This document shows positions 19,809 through 27,706 of a stretch of 64,000 nt of DNA, piece by piece (the first letter of the stretch is position 1; each line of letters starts with the position of its first letter). The position numbers and the translations under genes are program-made. The DNA is from Rhizobacter sp. (lineage in GTDB: Bacteria; Pseudomonadota; Gammaproteobacteria; Burkholderiales; Burkholderiaceae_C): the NCBI GenBank assembly GCA_019635355.1, contig JAHBZQ010000001.1:1302001-1366000 (forward strand), in the 5' to 3' direction. The notes beneath the pieces were generated by a model. The model was not told the origin of the DNA. It made no database searches and saw only the letters and a list, made by a program, of their open reading frames with translations.

Positions 19809-21758
19809 TCAGGGCAGGCGGAACTTGGCCACCTCGGCGGCGAGGTCGGTGGCCTGGTCTTTCAGCGACGACGCCGCGGCAGCCGTCTGCTCCACGAGCG
19901 CGGCGTTCTGCTGGGTCATGCGGTCGAGCTCCTGGACGGCGGCACCCACCTGGGTGACGCCGGCGCTCTCTTCCTTGGCCGCCGTCGAGATCTCGTGCAG
20001 CAGGTCGCTCATGCGGCGTGCGCTGCCGAGCAGCTCATCCATCGTGGCCCCGGCACCCTGCACCACGCGCGTGCCGGTGTCCACACGCTCCACGCTGGCG
20101 GAGATGAGGCTCTTGATCTCCTTCGCGGCCTGCGCGCTGCGCTGCGCGAGGCTGCGCACTTCGCTCGCCACCACCGCGAAGCCCCGCCCCTGCTCGCCGG
20201 CGCGGGCGGCCTCGACCGCGGCGTTGAGCGCGAGGATGTTGGTCTGGAAGGCGATGCCGTCGATCACACCGATGATGTCGCTGATTTTGTTCGATGAGGC
20301 GTGGATCTCCTGCATGGTGCTCACCACCTGGCCGATCACCTCGCCGCTGCGCTGCGCCACGCCCGAGTTGCTGACGGCCACGCTGGCCGCTTCGTGCGCG
20401 TTGTCGGCGGTGTGTTTGATGGTCGAGGAGATCTGCTCCATCGAAGCCGCGCTCTCCTCCAGGTTGGAGGCCGTCTGCTCAGTGCGAGACGACAGGTCCA
20501 TCGCGGCGGACGCGATCTCGCCACTCGCCTGCACCAGCTGGTCGGACGAACCCCGCACGCGCGACACGATGGTGCGCAGCGAGTGCTGCATCTCCGCCAG
20601 TGTGACCATCAGGTGTGCCTGCTCGTCTCGCCCCCACGGCTGAGGGTGGGTGGTGAGGTCGCCTGCCGTCATGGCTTCGAGGTGCTTCTGCACCTCGCGC
20701 AAGCCGCCCTGCGTCACCAGGAAGAAGCTGTAGAAGAGGTACACGCCCGCCGCCAGCGCCACGGCGACGATCACGGTCGTCACGTCGCGCACCAGGGCCA
20801 TGCCGGCCACGCGCTTGGCGATGAGGCGGTCGAGGTCGTCGAGCAGGCGGGTCGAAAACTCGACTTGCGAATCGATCACCTTGGCGGCGGCCTGCGCAAA
20901 CACCGCCTTGTCCCCCTTGACCGCATCGCCGAAGAACGACGCACGCGACAGCTCGATGAAGCTGCGCAGATCCTTCATCGGCGCATCGGCCTTCAGCGTG
21001 GCGGTGAGTTCGGCGGTGGCGCCGGTGCTCTTGGCCAGGCCGATCTTCGTCTGGTCTTCATGGAATTCGACCAGGGGCATGCGGTCGGCCAGCACGCGCA
21101 TCGCAGCCGGCGTGGCGCCGGAGTCGAGCGCCGGCAGACCGGCGGCCTGCATGCGCGCCACGAGTTCGATCAGCTGCGGGACCCGCGTGGTCGACAGGTC
21201 CATCAGGTAGTAGGTGTCGAGGTCTGGGTCGAGGATGAGGTTGGAGCCGTCGGTGGCCTGGCCGAGCACATCGAGCAGGGCCGTCACGAACTGGGTGTGC
21301 GCGTTGAAGGCAGCGTCGTCATTCTTGCCTGCAGTGGCCGCCACCGCCTTGTGGGCGTCGACCAGCTTGGCATAGAGCGGCGCGGTGCCGAGCTCCGCAC
21401 CCAGGCGCTGCTCGACCGCGGCCACCTGTTTGAGCTGAGCCTCGACCTTGCCGGCCAGTTCAGCGGCGCCTGGCGTGCCAACCGCCGCGCGATGTTGCAC
21501 GCCGAGCCTGAGCGCCGGCATCAGCTCACGGATGTATTCGATGCCCAGGCGTTCCTTGGCCGAGAAGCCGATGGACGCCGCCTTGTCGTTGTAGAAGCTC
21601 CAGCCCAAGGCCGCGATGGGCACGAGGAACATGACGGAGACCATGGCCGCCTTGGCCCTGAACTGCATGCGGCGGAACAGGCGCACGCCGGGCGCCCAGG
21701 CGCCGTGGTACCGAAAGAATCCATCCGCGTGGTGCTGCGCGTCCGACTGGGTACTCAT
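19809..21758 (-). CDS. Methyl-accepting chemotaxis protein
   Basis: A chemoreceptor of 649 residues. A first membrane helix (about 38-56, MVSVMFLVPIAALGWSFY) and a second (about 320-345, TVIVAVALAAGVYLFYSFFLV) flank a long periplasmic helical sensor domain. A HAMP region follows (LREVQKHLEAMTAGDLT), then the cytoplasmic signalling hairpin with tip IDGIAFQTNILALNAAVEAARAGEQGRGFAVVASEVRSLAQRSA. There is no C-terminal CheR-tethering pentapeptide. The ATG has GAGG upstream and a flagellar-type promoter lies about 65 bp further up. The attractant is unknown. Confidence 0.95.
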   Translation of the reverse strand: MSTQSDAQHHADGFFRYHGAWAPGVRLFRRMQFRAKAAMVSVMFLVPIAALGWSFYNDKAASIGFSAKERLGIEYIRELMPALRLGVQHRAAVGTPGAAELAGKVEAQLKQVAAVEQRLGAELGTAPLYAKLVDAHKAVAATAGKNDDAAFNAHTQFVTALLDVLGQATDGSNLILDPDLDTYYLMDLSTTRVPQLIELVARMQAAGLPALDSGATPAAMRVLADRMPLVEFHEDQTKIGLAKSTGATAELTATLKADAPMKDLRSFIELSRASFFGDAVKGDKAVFAQAAAKVIDSQVEFSTRLLDDLDRLIAKRVAGMALVRDVTTVIVAVALAAGVYLFYSFFLVTQGGLREVQKHLEAMTAGDLTTHPQPWGRDEQAHLMVTLAEMQHSLRTIVSRVRGSSDQLVQASGEIASAAMDLSSRTEQTASNLEESAASMEQISSTIKHTADNAHEAASVAVSNSGVAQRSGEVIGQVVSTMQEIHASSNKISDIIGVIDGIAFQTNILALNAAVEAARAGEQGRGFAVVASEVRSLAQRSAQAAKEIKSLISASVERVDTGTRVVQGAGATMDELLGSARRMSDLLHEISTAAKEESAGVTQVGAAVQELDRMTQQNAALVEQTAAAASSLKDQATDLAAEVAKFRLP

Positions 21759-21821
21759 TCCGATCCTCGTTGTGGCGCCGCGGGCGCCCTGTCCCCACCC
21801 TTTTTGGCGGTTTCAGATCGG

Positions 21822-21849
21822 GTTTCGGCCGGAGCGGTGCGGAACTTGA
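21822..21849 (-). promoter_or_regulatory. Candidate FliA (sigma-28) promoter of the chemoreceptor gene
   Basis: Read on the minus strand it is TCAAGTTC, 12 bases, GCCGAAAC, close to the TAAAGTTT-N11-GCCGATAA flagellar consensus (spacer one base longer). It sits about 65-90 bp upstream of the start codon. It is a motif match only, but fits a motility gene. Confidence 0.45.
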
Positions 21850-21897
21850 GTACGGGCGAGCCCGCCGCAGCGTGGCTTTATCCGCGCTTGATCGCGG

Positions 21898-22998
21898 TCA
21901 AGCGACCGAGCCGGGAATGGGGCCGGGCTCCACGCGCACATCGCCGCACTGGGCGCGGTGGCGCAGCGCGTGGTCCATCAGCACCAGCGCCAGCAGCGCC
22001 TCGGCGATGGGCGTGGCCCGGATGCCCACGCAGGGGTCGTGGCGGCCGAAGGTCTCGACCGTGGCCGGCTGGCCTTGCAGGTCGATCGACTGGCGCGGCG
22101 AGCGGATCGAGCTCGTGGGCTTGATGGCGATGGAGACGGTGATGTCCTGCCCTGTCGAGATGCCGCCGAGCACGCCGCCCGCGTTGTTGCTGCGGAAGCC
22201 CTCGGGCGACAGCTCGTCGCCATGCACCGTGCCACGCTGCGCGATGCTGGCAAAGCCGGCACCGATCTCGACACCCTTCACCGCATTCAAGCCCATCATC
22301 GCGTGGGCGATGTCGGCATCGAGCCGATCGTAGAGCGGCTCGCCCAGACCCGCGGGCACGTTGCGCGCGGCCACGTCGATGCGGGCGCCGCAGCTGTCGC
22401 CCGCCTTGCGCAGCTCGTCCATGTAGGCCTCGAGGCGTGGGATGTCGCTCGCGTTGGCGGCGAAGAAGGGGTTGTTCGGGATGTGCTCGAACGACTCGAA
22501 GGGCACCGGGATCTCGCCCAGCTGCGTCATGTGGCCGACGAAGGTGGTGCCGAATTTCTGCTGCAGCCACTTGCGGGCCACGGCGCCGGCCGCGACGGTC
22601 GGCGCCGTGAGGCGCGCCGAGGAACGGCCTCCGCCGCGCGGGTCGCGGATGCCGTACTTGTGCCAGTAGGCGTAGTCGGCATGGCCCGGGCGGAAGGTCT
22701 GCAGGATGTTGCCGTAGTCCTTGCTGCGCTGGTCGGTGTTGCGGATCAGCAGGGCGATGGGCGTGCCGGTGGTCTTGCCCTCAAACACGCCTGAAAGGAT
22801 CTCGACCGCATCGGCCTCGTTGCGCTGCGTGACGTGGCGCGAGGTGCCGGGGCGGCGGCGGTCGAGCTCGGGCTGGATGTCGGCTTCGGACAGTTCCATG
22901 CCCGGCGGGCAGCCGTCGATCACGCAGCCGATGGCCGGGCCGTGGGATTCACCGAAGTTGGTGACGCGAAAAAGTGTGCCGAAGGTGCTGCCGCTCAT
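21898..22998 (-). CDS. aroC: Chorismate synthase
   Basis: Catalyses the last shikimate-pathway step, EPSP to chorismate, using reduced FMN. The 366 residues are full length. Family signatures are FGESHGPAIGCVIDGCPPGMELSEADIQPELDRRRPG, DYAYWHKYGIRDPRGGGRSSARLTAPTVAAGAVA, and GISTGQDITVSIAIKPTSSI followed by GRHDPCVGIRATPIAEALLALVLMDHALRHRAQ. It starts ATG with GSTFGTLFRVTNFGESHG, as expected. It shows no operon partner; the CBS-protein gene upstream ends 44 bp away. Confidence 0.98.
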   Translation of the reverse strand: MSGSTFGTLFRVTNFGESHGPAIGCVIDGCPPGMELSEADIQPELDRRRPGTSRHVTQRNEADAVEILSGVFEGKTTGTPIALLIRNTDQRSKDYGNILQTFRPGHADYAYWHKYGIRDPRGGGRSSARLTAPTVAAGAVARKWLQQKFGTTFVGHMTQLGEIPVPFESFEHIPNNPFFAANASDIPRLEAYMDELRKAGDSCGARIDVAARNVPAGLGEPLYDRLDADIAHAMMGLNAVKGVEIGAGFASIAQRGTVHGDELSPEGFRSNNAGGVLGGISTGQDITVSIAIKPTSSIRSPRQSIDLQGQPATVETFGRHDPCVGIRATPIAEALLALVLMDHALRHRAQCGDVRVEPGPIPGSVA

Positions 22999-23042
22999 GG
23001 GCAGCGATTATCCCTCGTGGGCCCGCCGCTCAGAGCACGCGC

Positions 23043-23507
23043 TCAGAGCCGGGCCTGGGGCTGCGCGTCTTCGGCCGCGGGCCAGTCGCGGATGTAGGCC
23101 TTGAGCATGCGGTTCTCGAAGTCCTGGCTGTCGACCACCGCCTTGGCCACGTCGTAGAAGGAGATCACGCCCATCAGGGTGCGCTGGCTCACCACCGGCA
23201 TGTAGCGCGCATGGCGCTCGAGCATCATGCGGCGCACTTCGTCGATCTCGGTCTCGGGGGTGCAGGTGAGCGGGTGGTCGTCCATCACGCCACGCACGGT
23301 ACTGTTGCCGACCGTGCCACCGTTGCCGACCACGGCGAGGATCACTTCGCGGAAGGTGAGCATGCCCACCAGGTCGCCGTGGTCCATCACGACCAGCGAG
23401 CCGATGTCGAATTCGGCCATGGTCTTGGCCGCGTCGCCGAGAGGCTGATCGGGCGAAACCGTGTACAGGGTGCCGCCCTTGACACGCAGGATGTCCGAAA
23501 CTTTCAT
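23043..23507 (-). CDS. Tandem CBS-domain protein
   Basis: A 154-residue protein made of two CBS motifs (about 5-65 and 75-135): MKVSDILRVKGGTLYTVSPDQPLGDAAKTMAEFDIGSLVVMDHGDLVGMLTFREVI and VRGVMDDHPLTCTPETEIDEVRRMMLERHARYMPVVSQRTLMGVISFYDVAKAVVD. Such pairs bind adenine nucleotides. The ATG at 23507 has GGGAGAG upstream; longer open frames are not supported. It is divergent from metY with 83 bp between starts. The regulated partner is unknown. Confidence 0.9.
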   Translation of the reverse strand: MKVSDILRVKGGTLYTVSPDQPLGDAAKTMAEFDIGSLVVMDHGDLVGMLTFREVILAVVGNGGTVGNSTVRGVMDDHPLTCTPETEIDEVRRMMLERHARYMPVVSQRTLMGVISFYDVAKAVVDSQDFENRMLKAYIRDWPAAEDAQPQARL

Positions 23508-23590
23508 GGGTCTCTCCCGTGGCAGGTGTCGGGCCAATATAGCCCACAATGCCCGGGCGCAACACCCTCGATTTCTGCCAGGGGAACCCC

Positions 23591-24892
23591 ATGCCCGGCT
23601 CTTCCGACCCCGGTTTCGACACGCTCTCGCTGCACGCCGGAGCAGCGCCCGACCCGGCCACCGGCGCACGCGCGCTGCCCATCTACCTGAGCACGAGCTT
23701 CGTCTTCGAGAGCAGCGACCACGCCGCCGCGCTCTTCAACATGGAGCGCTCGGGGCACGTCTACAGCCGCATCTCCAACCCCACCACCGCGGTGTTCGAA
23801 GAGCGTGTGGCCGCGCTCGAAGGCGGCGCGGGCGCGATCGCCACCGCGAGCGGCCAGGCCGCGCTGCACCTTGCGATCGCGACGCTCGCGGGCGCCGGCT
23901 CGCACATCGTGTCGAGCAGTGCGCTCTACGGCGGCTCGCACAACCTGCTGCACTACACGCTCGCGCGCTTCGGCATCGAGACGACCTTCGTCAAGCCCGG
24001 TGACCTCGATGGATGGCGCGCCGCGATCCGGCCCAACACCAAGCTGCTCTTCGGCGAGACGCTCGGCAACCCTGGCCTCGACGTGCTCGACATCCCGAGC
24101 GTGAGCGACATCGCGCACGAACGCGGCCTGCCGCTGCTTGTGGACTCGACTCTCACCTCGCCCTACCTCATCAAACCCTTCGACTTTGGTGCCGACCTGC
24201 TCTACCACTCGGCCACCAAATTCCTGAGCGGGCATGGCACGGTGGTGGGCGGCGTGCTGGTGGACAGCGGTCGCTTCGACTGGTCGGCCTCCGGCCGTTT
24301 CCCCGAACTCGCAGCGCCGTATGCGGGCTTTCACAACATGGTGTTCGCGGAGGAAAGCACCGTCGGCGCCTTCCTGCTGCGCGCGCGCCGCGAAGGCCTG
24401 CGCGACTTCGGCTCCTGCATGAGCCCGCACACGGCGTGGCTGATCCTGCAGGGCATCGAGACCTTGTCGCTGCGGATGGAGCGGCATGTGGCGAATGCGC
24501 GCAAGGTGGTGGCGTTTCTCGCCACGCACCCCCTGGTGGCGCGTGTGGGCTACTCCGAACTGCCCGAGCACCCCGACCACCTGCTCGCGAGGAAGCTGCT
24601 GCCGCGCGGCTGCGGCTCGGTGTTCAGCTTCGACCTCAAGGGCAACCGCGCGCAGGGCAAAGCCTTCATCGAGGCACTGAAGGTGTTCTCGCACCTCGCC
24701 AACGTGGGCGACTGCCGCTCGCTCGTCATCCACCCCGCCTCGACCACGCACTTCCGCATGGACGACGCGGCGCTCGCGCAGGCCGGCATCACGCAGGGAA
24801 CGATCCGGCTGTCGATCGGCCTGGAAGACGCCGACGACCTGATCGACGACCTCTCGCGCGCGCTCAAGGCCGCGCAGAAGGCGGGCGCATGA
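23591..24892 (+). CDS. metY: O-acetylhomoserine (thiol)-lyase family, PLP-dependent
   Basis: Cys/Met metabolism PLP enzyme of 433 residues, the length of O-acetylhomoserine sulfhydrylases rather than the shorter cystathionine gamma-synthases. The N-terminus GFDTLSLHAGAAPDPATGARALPIYLSTSFVF is typical. PLP-phosphate contacts are in YSRISNPTTAVFEERVAALEGG and the Schiff-base lysine in LYHSATKFLSGHGTVVGG. It makes homocysteine from O-acetylhomoserine and sulfide, or methionine from methanethiol. Its stop overlaps the start of the hydrolase (ATGA). Other members of the family, such as methionine gamma-lyase, cannot be fully excluded. Confidence 0.85.
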   Translation: MPGSSDPGFDTLSLHAGAAPDPATGARALPIYLSTSFVFESSDHAAALFNMERSGHVYSRISNPTTAVFEERVAALEGGAGAIATASGQAALHLAIATLAGAGSHIVSSSALYGGSHNLLHYTLARFGIETTFVKPGDLDGWRAAIRPNTKLLFGETLGNPGLDVLDIPSVSDIAHERGLPLLVDSTLTSPYLIKPFDFGADLLYHSATKFLSGHGTVVGGVLVDSGRFDWSASGRFPELAAPYAGFHNMVFAEESTVGAFLLRARREGLRDFGSCMSPHTAWLILQGIETLSLRMERHVANARKVVAFLATHPLVARVGYSELPEHPDHLLARKLLPRGCGSVFSFDLKGNRAQGKAFIEALKVFSHLANVGDCRSLVIHPASTTHFRMDDAALAQAGITQGTIRLSIGLEDADDLIDDLSRALKAAQKAGA

Positions 24893-25707
24893 AGCTCACC
24901 GTGCAAGGCCGCGAGGCCTATGCGTACACGGGCGGCAAGCCCTTCGACGCGTCGCTGCCGGTGGTGGTTTTCATCCACGGCGCGATGCACGACCACAGCA
25001 TGTGGGGCCTGCAGTCGCGCTCGCTGGCGCACCACGGGTACGCCGTGCTGGCGGTCGACCTGCCGGGCCACGGCCGCAGCGACGGGCCGGCGCCCGCCAG
25101 CGTGGAAGCGGCGGCAGCATGGGTCGTGGCCCTGCTGCAGGCAGCCGGCGTCGAGCGAGCCGCGCTCGTGGGCCACAGCATGGGCTCGCTGATCGCGCTC
25201 GAAGCCGCCGCCCAGCTCGGCGCGCGGGCCACGCATCTGGTGATGGTGGGCACGGCGTTTCCGATGAAGGTGTCGCCCGCGCTCATCGCCACCGCGGAGG
25301 AAACGCCGCTGAAGGCCATCGACATGGTCAACGCGTTCTCGCATTCGACCCTCGCGGCCAAGCCTTCAGCGCCCGCCCCCGGCTTCTGGTTGCACGGTGG
25401 CAACCGGGCGCTGATGCGGCGACTGCAGGCGGCCTATGCGGCGCAAGGCCACGGTAACCTGTTCCACCAGGACTTTCTCGCCTGTGACGGCTATGCCCGC
25501 GGGCTGGACGCGGCGGCCGCGGTGCAATGCCCCACGCGACTCATCCTCGGCTCGAGCGACCAGATGACCCCGCCCAAGGCCGCCGAGGCGCTCGCCTTGG
25601 CGCTGAAGGCCGACAGGCTGGTCTTGCCCGCAGGACATTCCCTGATGGGAGAAGCCCCCGACGGGGTGTTGAATGGCATCAGTTCATTCCTGAGCCGTAC
25701 ACCATGA
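24889..25707 (+). CDS. Alpha/beta-fold hydrolase
   Basis: A 272-residue serine hydrolase. The oxyanion strand is VVVFIHGAMHDHSMWG, the nucleophile elbow is LVGHSMGSLIAL (Ser), the acid is in RLILGSSDQMTPPKAA and the His in VLPAGHSLMGEAP. It overlaps metY upstream and the Mpo1-like gene downstream, both by ATGA, so three unlike proteins are made from one coupled message. No specific substrate can be named. Esterase or lipase-like activity is likely. Confidence 0.9.
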   Translation: MKLTVQGREAYAYTGGKPFDASLPVVVFIHGAMHDHSMWGLQSRSLAHHGYAVLAVDLPGHGRSDGPAPASVEAAAAWVVALLQAAGVERAALVGHSMGSLIALEAAAQLGARATHLVMVGTAFPMKVSPALIATAEETPLKAIDMVNAFSHSTLAAKPSAPAPGFWLHGGNRALMRRLQAAYAAQGHGNLFHQDFLACDGYARGLDAAAAVQCPTRLILGSSDQMTPPKAAEALALALKADRLVLPAGHSLMGEAPDGVLNGISSFLSRTP

Positions 25708-26027
25708 ACACCGCCGCCCTGGACCCGAAGTCGATGAAGAGCTTCGATGAGTTCTACCCGTTCTACTTGAGCGAGCACAGCAACCGCACCTGCCGGCGCC
25801 TGCACTTCGTGGGTTCGACCCTCGCCCTGCTCTGCCTGGTGGCGGCGATCTCGCTCGCCGCGCCGCTGTTCATCGTGCTGGGCCTGCTGTGCGGCTATGG
25901 CTTCGCCTGGCTCGGGCACTTCGGCTTCGAGAAGAACAAGCCAGCCTCGTTCAAGCGCCCGCTCTGGAGCTTCATGGGCGACTGGGTGATGTACCGCGAC
26001 ATCTGGCTCGGCCGCATCCCGCTTTGA
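25704..26027 (+). CDS. Mpo1-like (DUF962) small membrane protein
   Basis: A 107-residue protein with two hydrophobic helices. It matches the DUF962/YGL010w family: FDEFYPFYLSEHSNRTCRRLHFVGSTLALLCLV and GYGFAWLGHFGFEKNKPASFKRPLWSFMGDWVMYRDIW, with conserved His residues (EHSN, RLHF, GHFGFE) that bind iron in the yeast relative Mpo1, a 2-hydroxy-fatty-acid dioxygenase. The bacterial role is not established. Its start overlaps the stop of the hydrolase gene. Confidence 0.85.
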   Translation: MNTAALDPKSMKSFDEFYPFYLSEHSNRTCRRLHFVGSTLALLCLVAAISLAAPLFIVLGLLCGYGFAWLGHFGFEKNKPASFKRPLWSFMGDWVMYRDIWLGRIPL

Positions 26028-26036
26028 CGGGCCGTC

Positions 26037-27284
26037 TCATGCCTGGAGCACGTCCTTCAGCTTGAGCTCCGAAAAGCGCGCGTGGTCCCAGAAGGCCCGC
26101 ACTGCGGGCGCCGGGTCGAGCAGCACCTGCTCCAGCAGCGGCCGGGCCGGGGTGCTCTCGGGGTCGCACAGCAGCACGTAGCGCGCACTGCCGGCCTCGT
26201 CGAGCCGGCCCACCCAGTCGATGGCCACCAGCGTGTCGAGCAAAGGCTCGATCTGCAGCGGATCGGTACGCAGCCGGGCCGAGAGTTGCGCCGCACTCAG
26301 CCCATGCGTGCTGAGCTGGCGCGCGAGCAGCAGCTCCTGCAACATGCCCACGGCGAGCAGGAAGCGGAAGCCGGGCACCGAGGGCCTTCGCACCACCCGC
26401 ATCTGCAGGCTCGGCGCATAGGCCGCGATCACCGCGCCCAGCAGCACGATCACCCACGCCAGGTAGATCCAGATCAGCAGGATGGGCACGGTGGCAAAGG
26501 CGCCATACACCGTGCGGTAGGTGGGCACGCTCGCCAGGTAGAAGGCCAGCCCGCGCTTGGCCACCTCGAACGCCACCGCCACGAAAATGCCGCCGGCCAG
26601 CGCATGTCGCCACTGCACATGCGTATTGGGCACGTAGTGGAAGAGGCTCGCCATGCCGGCCGCCAGCAGGGCGAACTGCAAGGTGTTGAGCACCACGCTC
26701 ACCACGCCCGGCACATCGCTCACCAGACCCTTGCTGGCCGAGATGAAGTACGAGGTGATGGACAGGCTGACGCCCAATGCGAGCGGGCCCAGCGTGACGG
26801 CGGCCCAGTACACCAGCACGCGCTGCGTCATGGGCCGCGACTTGCGCACACGCCAGATGGCGTTGAGCGTGCGGTCGATGGTGAGCATGAGCGCGAGCGC
26901 GGTGAGAACGAGCACGATGAGGCCGAAGGTGCCGAGCCGGTTTGCCTGGCTGGCGAACTGCGTCAGCGCACCCAGCACCGGGCGTGCGATGGCGTCGGGC
27001 ACCAGTGCCTGCAGGAAGTATTTCTGCAGCGACACCTGGAACTGGCTGAACATCGGGAACGCGGTGAAGAGCGCCAGCATCACCGTGACCAGCGGCACCA
27101 GCGAGATCAGCGTGGTGAAGGTGAGGCTGCCGGCCGTCAGCCCGAGGCGGTCTTCGCGGAAACGCTGGCGCAGCGTGCGCAGGGTGTCGAGCCAAGGCCA
27201 GTGCTGCAGCGTCTCGAGCAACTCGCTCGCACGGGCTCGCAAGCTTTGCTTGAAGACGGTCGGGACATTCATTTGCGGCATCAT
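26037..27284 (-). CDS. YihY/UPF0761 family inner-membrane protein
   Basis: About 415 residues. The N-terminal part has the family signature LRQRFREDRLGLTAGSLTFTTLISLVPLVTVMLALFTAFPMF and six hydrophobic segments, ending near YRTVYGAFATVPILLIWIYLAWVIVLLGAVIAAYAPSL. A soluble C-terminal domain of about 130 residues looks like a winged helix (LSAAQLSARLRTDPLQIEPLLDTLVAIDWVGRLDEAG). The start is uncertain: ATGs at 27284, 27281 and 27272 are all in frame and none has a clear Shine-Dalgarno. The divergent DUF2069 gene begins only 8 bp beyond the outermost ATG. The family was once called BrkB/RNase BN, but nuclease activity belongs to another protein. Confidence 0.88.
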   Translation of the reverse strand: MMPQMNVPTVFKQSLRARASELLETLQHWPWLDTLRTLRQRFREDRLGLTAGSLTFTTLISLVPLVTVMLALFTAFPMFSQFQVSLQKYFLQALVPDAIARPVLGALTQFASQANRLGTFGLIVLVLTALALMLTIDRTLNAIWRVRKSRPMTQRVLVYWAAVTLGPLALGVSLSITSYFISASKGLVSDVPGVVSVVLNTLQFALLAAGMASLFHYVPNTHVQWRHALAGGIFVAVAFEVAKRGLAFYLASVPTYRTVYGAFATVPILLIWIYLAWVIVLLGAVIAAYAPSLQMRVVRRPSVPGFRFLLAVGMLQELLLARQLSTHGLSAAQLSARLRTDPLQIEPLLDTLVAIDWVGRLDEAGSARYVLLCDPESTPARPLLEQVLLDPAPAVRAFWDHARFSELKLKDVLQA

Positions 27285-27292
27285 AGCCAGCG

Positions 27293-27706
27293 ATGACCTC
27301 TGCACTTCCCTCTGCCGCGCCTGCCGAAGCCGCCGCGCCTGCTTCGATCCCGCCGTTTGTCGCACGCACCCGCGCGCTGGCGCTCGCCAGCCTGATCGCG
27401 CTCTTCGTTCTCTGCCTCGCCTGGGAGCTGTGGCTCGCGCCCGTGGGCCGCGGCACGCTCGCGATCAAGGCCCTGCCCTTGCTCATTCCGATCCCCGGGC
27501 TGTGGCGCAACCGCATGTACACCTACCGCTGGGTGAGCCTGATGGTGTGGCTCTATTTCACCGAAGGCGTGGTGCGCGCCACCAGCGACCGCGGCATCAG
27601 CGCCTGGCTGGCCGGCGCCGAGGTGCTGCTGTGCCTGGCGCTCTTCACCGCTTGCGCGATGCACGTGCGCTGGCGCTTGCGCAGCGCGAAGGAGGCCACG
27701 GCATGA
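27293..27706 (+). CDS. DUF2069 membrane protein
   Basis: A 137-residue protein with an Ala/Pro-rich N-terminus and four hydrophobic helices. It matches DUF2069 (LALASLIALFVLCLAWELWLAPVGRG, IKALPLLIPIPGLWRNRMYTYRWVSLMVWLYFTEGVVRA). No function is known for the family. The stop overlaps the ATG of the oxidase gene, with AGGAGG positioned inside this gene for the next start. The divergent spacing upstream is only 8-20 bp. Confidence 0.88.
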   Translation: MTSALPSAAPAEAAAPASIPPFVARTRALALASLIALFVLCLAWELWLAPVGRGTLAIKALPLLIPIPGLWRNRMYTYRWVSLMVWLYFTEGVVRATSDRGISAWLAGAEVLLCLALFTACAMHVRWRLRSAKEATA

